Assembly: GCA_050251195.1 (NCBI GenBank)
Contig: JBFWNG010000004.1
Coordinates: forward strand, 186,001-250,000
Origin: JBFWNG01 sp050251195
GTDB taxonomy: Bacteria; Bdellovibrionota_B; Oligoflexia; Oligoflexales; Oligoflexaceae
DNA: 64,000 bases
Reading direction: 5' to 3'
Made by a program: the position numbers and the translations under genes. The stretch's first letter is position 1. Each line of letters opens with the position of its first letter. This document shows positions 61,212 to 64,000 of this stretch, one piece after another. The notes under the pieces were generated by a model that worked only from the letters and a program-made list of their open reading frames with translations, was not told the DNA's origin and searched no databases.

Positions 61212-61446
61212 CCCTCTGTCTCCCATTCCACATTCTCCCATTCCACATTCGCTGATTTTCAATCGTTTTTAGGGTTCGCGCGGTTCCGCTTTTCGCGTTC
61301 GGCGGCGCCGGGCACGTGGCTGACAAGTCTGAAACGCGAGTTTGGAAGGGTTGTAATCTGTCTGCACCAGCACAGGTTTTCCTCTTAACATATTGATATT
61401 AAGCCTTTTATTGGGGATAACAATCTTAATTCTATAATTAATTATA

Positions 61447-61474
61447 TTGACACGGCGAAAATAATAAATAGAAT
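61447..61474 (+). promoter_or_regulatory. Promoter for the thioesterase operon
   Basis: TTGACA at 61447-61452, a 16-bp spacer and TAGAAT at 61469-61474 in an AT-rich stretch. The start codon is at 61631, giving a leader of about 150 nt. Confidence 0.55.
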
Positions 61475-61630
61475 CCATAAAAGCCACATAGAATTGTAAT
61501 TGTTTTAATAGAAATTGTAGCCCGCTTGCTGAATCCGTTGATTTTGGTACTTAGAGTTCCAACTCAGGCCTTACATTTAATTTACTCAAAGAGCATAAAC
61601 GCACTCTATTAGATATACCGGGGGCTTATC

Positions 61631-62026
61631 GTGCCAATGACTGTCGAATATAAAGTAGAGATTACCGACATTGACTATATGGGCCATGTGAGCCATTACA
61701 AGTGGTTTGAAATCATGGAAAAAGTTCGTTTTGCCATGCTGGAAAAATTAGATTGGCCGCTTTCTAAAGCCTGGAATATCGGGGTAGGCGCTGTCATTGC
61801 TGAAGCGGCAATCGCGTTTAAAAAGCCGGCAAAGTATGGCGACTCTCTCAAGGTGAGAATCACCCCATGTGAGGCGTTCAAGTATGGGTGCTCTCTTCAT
61901 TTTGAAATATTCAATCAACATGAGATACTGCTAATCGATTGTAAACAAAAAGCGTTGTTTATCGATCTGAAAGAAAAGAGGCCCACCTCAATACCGAATG
62001 ATTTAGCGGCAAAATTGGGCCTTTGA
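61631..62026 (+). CDS. Acyl-CoA thioesterase-like hot-dog protein
   Basis: A 4HBT-type hot-dog fold of 131 aa: TDIDYMGHVSHYKWFEIMEKVRF carries the Asp and His pattern of the YbgC/FadM-like thioesterase group, followed by the central helix and VGAVIAEAAIAFKKPAKYGD. It should hydrolyse acyl-CoA or acyl-ACP thioesters. GTG 61631 (after GGGGG) or ATG 61637 is the start. The diiron gene begins one base after its stop, so the two are translationally coupled. Confidence 0.87.
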   Translation: MPMTVEYKVEITDIDYMGHVSHYKWFEIMEKVRFAMLEKLDWPLSKAWNIGVGAVIAEAAIAFKKPAKYGDSLKVRITPCEAFKYGCSLHFEIFNQHEILLIDCKQKALFIDLKEKRPTSIPNDLAAKLGL

Positions 62027-62027
62027 T

Positions 62028-62789
62028 ATGCTCACCCACCCAGATTTTCATAGTCCCGATTGTCTTTCGCAGGACACCCAGGATCAAGACTTTCTTCAGT
62101 CGAAATGGTGCCTCGAAAATATTTTTAGCCAGGCGAAAACGCACTCGAAACACTTGACAGAAGTCGAACGGATGAAGTGGTTCCCTTTGCTTGCTAGTCT
62201 TGCGTTTGCTGAGAGTACGTCTATAGTCGGTCTCTCCTACAGGATATCGACCGCTACTGAATTGAGACTGAAAACCTTTCTCCAGTCGCATTTGAGCGAT
62301 GAAAGAAAGCATGCTCTAGGCTTTGAAAGGCTCTTTACATACCTATACCCAAGCAAAGTAAATGACAAACTATTGAAGGTCAGTCAGCGTCAGATAATTC
62401 GCTACTTTGCTAATATGCGACGGATTCAATCGCTGTCAGAGTGGCTTGTAGCAACCTATGTCGTGGAGGTGTTCGGAAAAGTCTGCATGGAAGAAGCTCT
62501 CTCCGGTGTCAGCGGCGAACCAATAACACATTCATTTTTACATAATGTTTTGTCAGACGAAGCGCGCCATACGAGTTATTTGTCGCGGATAATTTCTGAA
62601 CATAATGAAGATTTGTCGCCAAGGGAAATGGCGCAATTCAATTATCATCTGGAAAGGATGCTCGATCTTTGCAGTTCCATGTTCTTAGCGGACGATACTC
62701 CATTAGCGAAATGTCTTGACGAAATGCAGGTTAATACATTCGCTTTCTGCCAAACAGCAGAAGCAGAAATTCTCAGTTCAGTTCACTAG
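62028..62789 (+). CDS. Ferritin-like diiron protein
   Basis: A four-helix-bundle diiron site is readable: Glu62 (AFAESTSIVG), Glu92-x2-His95 (SDERKHALGF), Glu147 (VVEVFGKVC) and Glu178-x2-His181 (SDEARHTSYL). This is the E / ExxH / E / ExxH ligand set of ferritin-like oxygenases, desaturases and AurF-like N-oxygenases. The 253-aa chain has no signal peptide. Given a thioesterase on one side and a sensor kinase on the other, oxidation of an acyl or amine substrate is the simplest idea, but the substrate is not readable. Confidence 0.8.
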   Translation: MLTHPDFHSPDCLSQDTQDQDFLQSKWCLENIFSQAKTHSKHLTEVERMKWFPLLASLAFAESTSIVGLSYRISTATELRLKTFLQSHLSDERKHALGFERLFTYLYPSKVNDKLLKVSQRQIIRYFANMRRIQSLSEWLVATYVVEVFGKVCMEEALSGVSGEPITHSFLHNVLSDEARHTSYLSRIISEHNEDLSPREMAQFNYHLERMLDLCSSMFLADDTPLAKCLDEMQVNTFAFCQTAEAEILSSVH

Positions 62790-62802
62790 CAAAGGATCGC
62801 TG

Positions 62803-64000
62803 ATGAGGAAAGAAATTACTTCACGAAACGACTTTATTGCTGATCTCGACGACAAAATTTTGAAGTTCATGGTAGTATTGGCTACCATTATTGTATACCT
62901 GTCGGCACTCAAAGATATTAACAACGGCTCCTTTAGGATAGACTGGTTGGTGATCAGAGCTACCTACCTTCCGTACATATTGACCGTCTACTATCTGACG
63001 AAAAGATCTTCAAGGCAGAAAGTCCGCGAAGTTACGGTTTGGGCATCTGCAATATACATCTCAGGGTACTCAAATTATTTTGGGGCAATAGTTGGCCAGT
63101 ATATTAACTCTAACTATGTCTTTGGCTTAGTACAATTCTTCTTTGCATTGAGCATTATGCCAGTCAGTAGATTTACATTTTATGGCACTTTAATTCTATC
63201 TCACCTATTATCTTTTACCACCACGCTTCTGTGCACGGGTTCTGTAGCATTTGACCGACAGCTATCACCGCTAATGATTACATTAAATACATTTTCAGTT
63301 ATCACATACATCTTTAGCCGTAGAAACATCACAGAGAAGTACCATTCTAGAATTCAAATCGAAGAATTGGTCCAAAAACAGGGCCAAGCGATAGTTGAGC
63401 AGCATCGCAAATTAACAAGAGCAAATACTTTTGAGGCAATCGCACAAACAACTCAAATGCTGGCACATGACATACGAAAGCCTTTTTCTTTGCTGAAAAG
63501 CTCCGTTCATGCTTTGACTCAAGTAACTTCTTTTGACGAGGTCGTCGAAATTTTACCGCCCATTAAACATGGTGTAGACAGAGCTCTGGTGAAAGTCGAA
63601 GGGATGATTCAAGACATCATGGAGCTTGGCAGAGATACGCTGCTTGCGAGAGAGTCGTATTCACCTAAAACAATCGTTTCGGACTCCTTCGAAGAGATCG
63701 CTCAGCTTCATGAGAGCGCAAGTGTGTCAATTGAGTATGATTGGCAACATATACACTGTCTCAGCATTGAGCCCAGTCGGGTCCAGCGTGTATTTTCCAA
63801 CATTCTCAATAATGCCATCGAAGCTATGGAAGGGGATGGAAGGGTTTGGATCAAAACCTCTGAGGAAAATGACAACATTCACTTCGTCATTGGAAATACG
63901 GGTACCTTCATCGAAGAAGACAATAGGGAAAAAATTTTCGAGGCATTTTATACCAGCGGAAAGAAAGGCGGCACAGGGTTAGGTCTTATTATTGCAAAGA
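62803..64000 (+). CDS. Multi-pass sensor histidine kinase, cut by the window end
   Basis: ATG at 62803 with AAAGGA upstream, 13 bp after the diiron gene. About six hydrophobic segments in residues 20-185 with only short loops are followed by a coiled coil and the H-box QMLAHDIRKPFSLL (His222), the N-box VFSNILNNAIEAM, a G1 box reading IGNTGTFI (Asn replaces the usual Asp), and GGTGLGLIIAK at the window edge. A membrane-embedded sensor without an extracellular domain recalls RpfC- or CqsS-type quorum-sensing kinases. At least 399 residues are present. Any receiver domain at the C-terminus is outside the window. Confidence 0.85.
   Translation, partial: MRKEITSRNDFIADLDDKILKFMVVLATIIVYLSALKDINNGSFRIDWLVIRATYLPYILTVYYLTKRSSRQKVREVTVWASAIYISGYSNYFGAIVGQYINSNYVFGLVQFFFALSIMPVSRFTFYGTLILSHLLSFTTTLLCTGSVAFDRQLSPLMITLNTFSVITYIFSRRNITEKYHSRIQIEELVQKQGQAIVEQHRKLTRANTFEAIAQTTQMLAHDIRKPFSLLKSSVHALTQVTSFDEVVEILPPIKHGVDRALVKVEGMIQDIMELGRDTLLARESYSPKTIVSDSFEEIAQLHESASVSIEYDWQHIHCLSIEPSRVQRVFSNILNNAIEAMEGDGRVWIKTSEENDNIHFVIGNTGTFIEEDNREKIFEAFYTSGKKGGTGLGLIIAK

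Overview
The window is a gene-dense bacterial chromosome segment with moderate GC content. Housekeeping genes (mutL, miaA, tyrS, greA, cysS, hutI, htpX, sodB, copA, a 23S rRNA methyltransferase) are mixed with an unusually large set of lipoproteins, outer-membrane beta-barrels, secreted hydrolases and signalling proteins. CHASE2 kinases, several PilZ domains, a SpoIIE-type phosphatase, a eukaryote-type (GSII) glutamine synthetase, a MutL that carries the endonuclease motif and a Porin_5-like barrel would fit a Gram-negative bacterium of the Bdellovibrionota/Oligoflexia kind. That placement is an inference from gene content only. I saw no rRNA, tRNA, CRISPR array, intact transposase or prophage.

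Layout. 0-7.2 kb: mutL-miaA-tyrS, then an SH3-domain secreted protein, an M48 lipoprotein protease and a FadL-like barrel. 7.3-10.7 kb: greA behind a structured leader, and cysS-hutI on the minus strand. 10.7-16.2 kb: small hypotheticals, an inverted-repeat element, a HTH regulator with a degenerate ImmA/IrrE-like half, a CheX-type protein, DUF445 and an rRNA methyltransferase. 16.3-29.7 kb: envelope proteins, a 3-methyladenine glycosylase, CopA, a secreted ADGF-like adenosine deaminase divergent from a phospholipase D-like lipoprotein, a porin and a low-molecular-weight phosphatase.

29.7-45.6 kb is the most unusual part. A clan CD-like cysteine peptidase homologue has 23 hexapeptide repeats inserted between its putative His and Cys. 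Next are two overlapping CHASE2 kinases with complementary defects: one keeps the phospho-acceptor His but has lost the ATPase motifs, and the other keeps the ATPase but has Asp in place of the His. A lipoprotein serpin with an atypical hinge and two tandem paralogous lipoproteins follow. Then comes an operon of a PilZ domain fused to an alpha-oxoamine synthase, a 7-TM histidine kinase, and a receiver-nucleotidyl cyclase. The synthase-kinase-regulator order recalls the CqsA/CqsS and LqsA/LqsS alpha-hydroxyketone signalling systems. I rank it as the best candidate for an undescribed system.

45.7-61.1 kb: glnII, a solute-binding protein, a PP2C phosphatase, sodB, a trypsin-like lipoprotein behind a TetR-like operator, EEP and HtpX proteins, two large lipoproteins, a secreted pentapeptide-repeat protein, and a PilZ / tandem pseudo-receiver-TPR / PilZ operon. 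61.1-64 kb: a dispersed repeat family (also at 39.7-40.1 kb), then a hot-dog thioesterase, a diiron protein and a multi-pass histidine kinase cut off by the window end. These three may form a second lipid-derived signalling operon.
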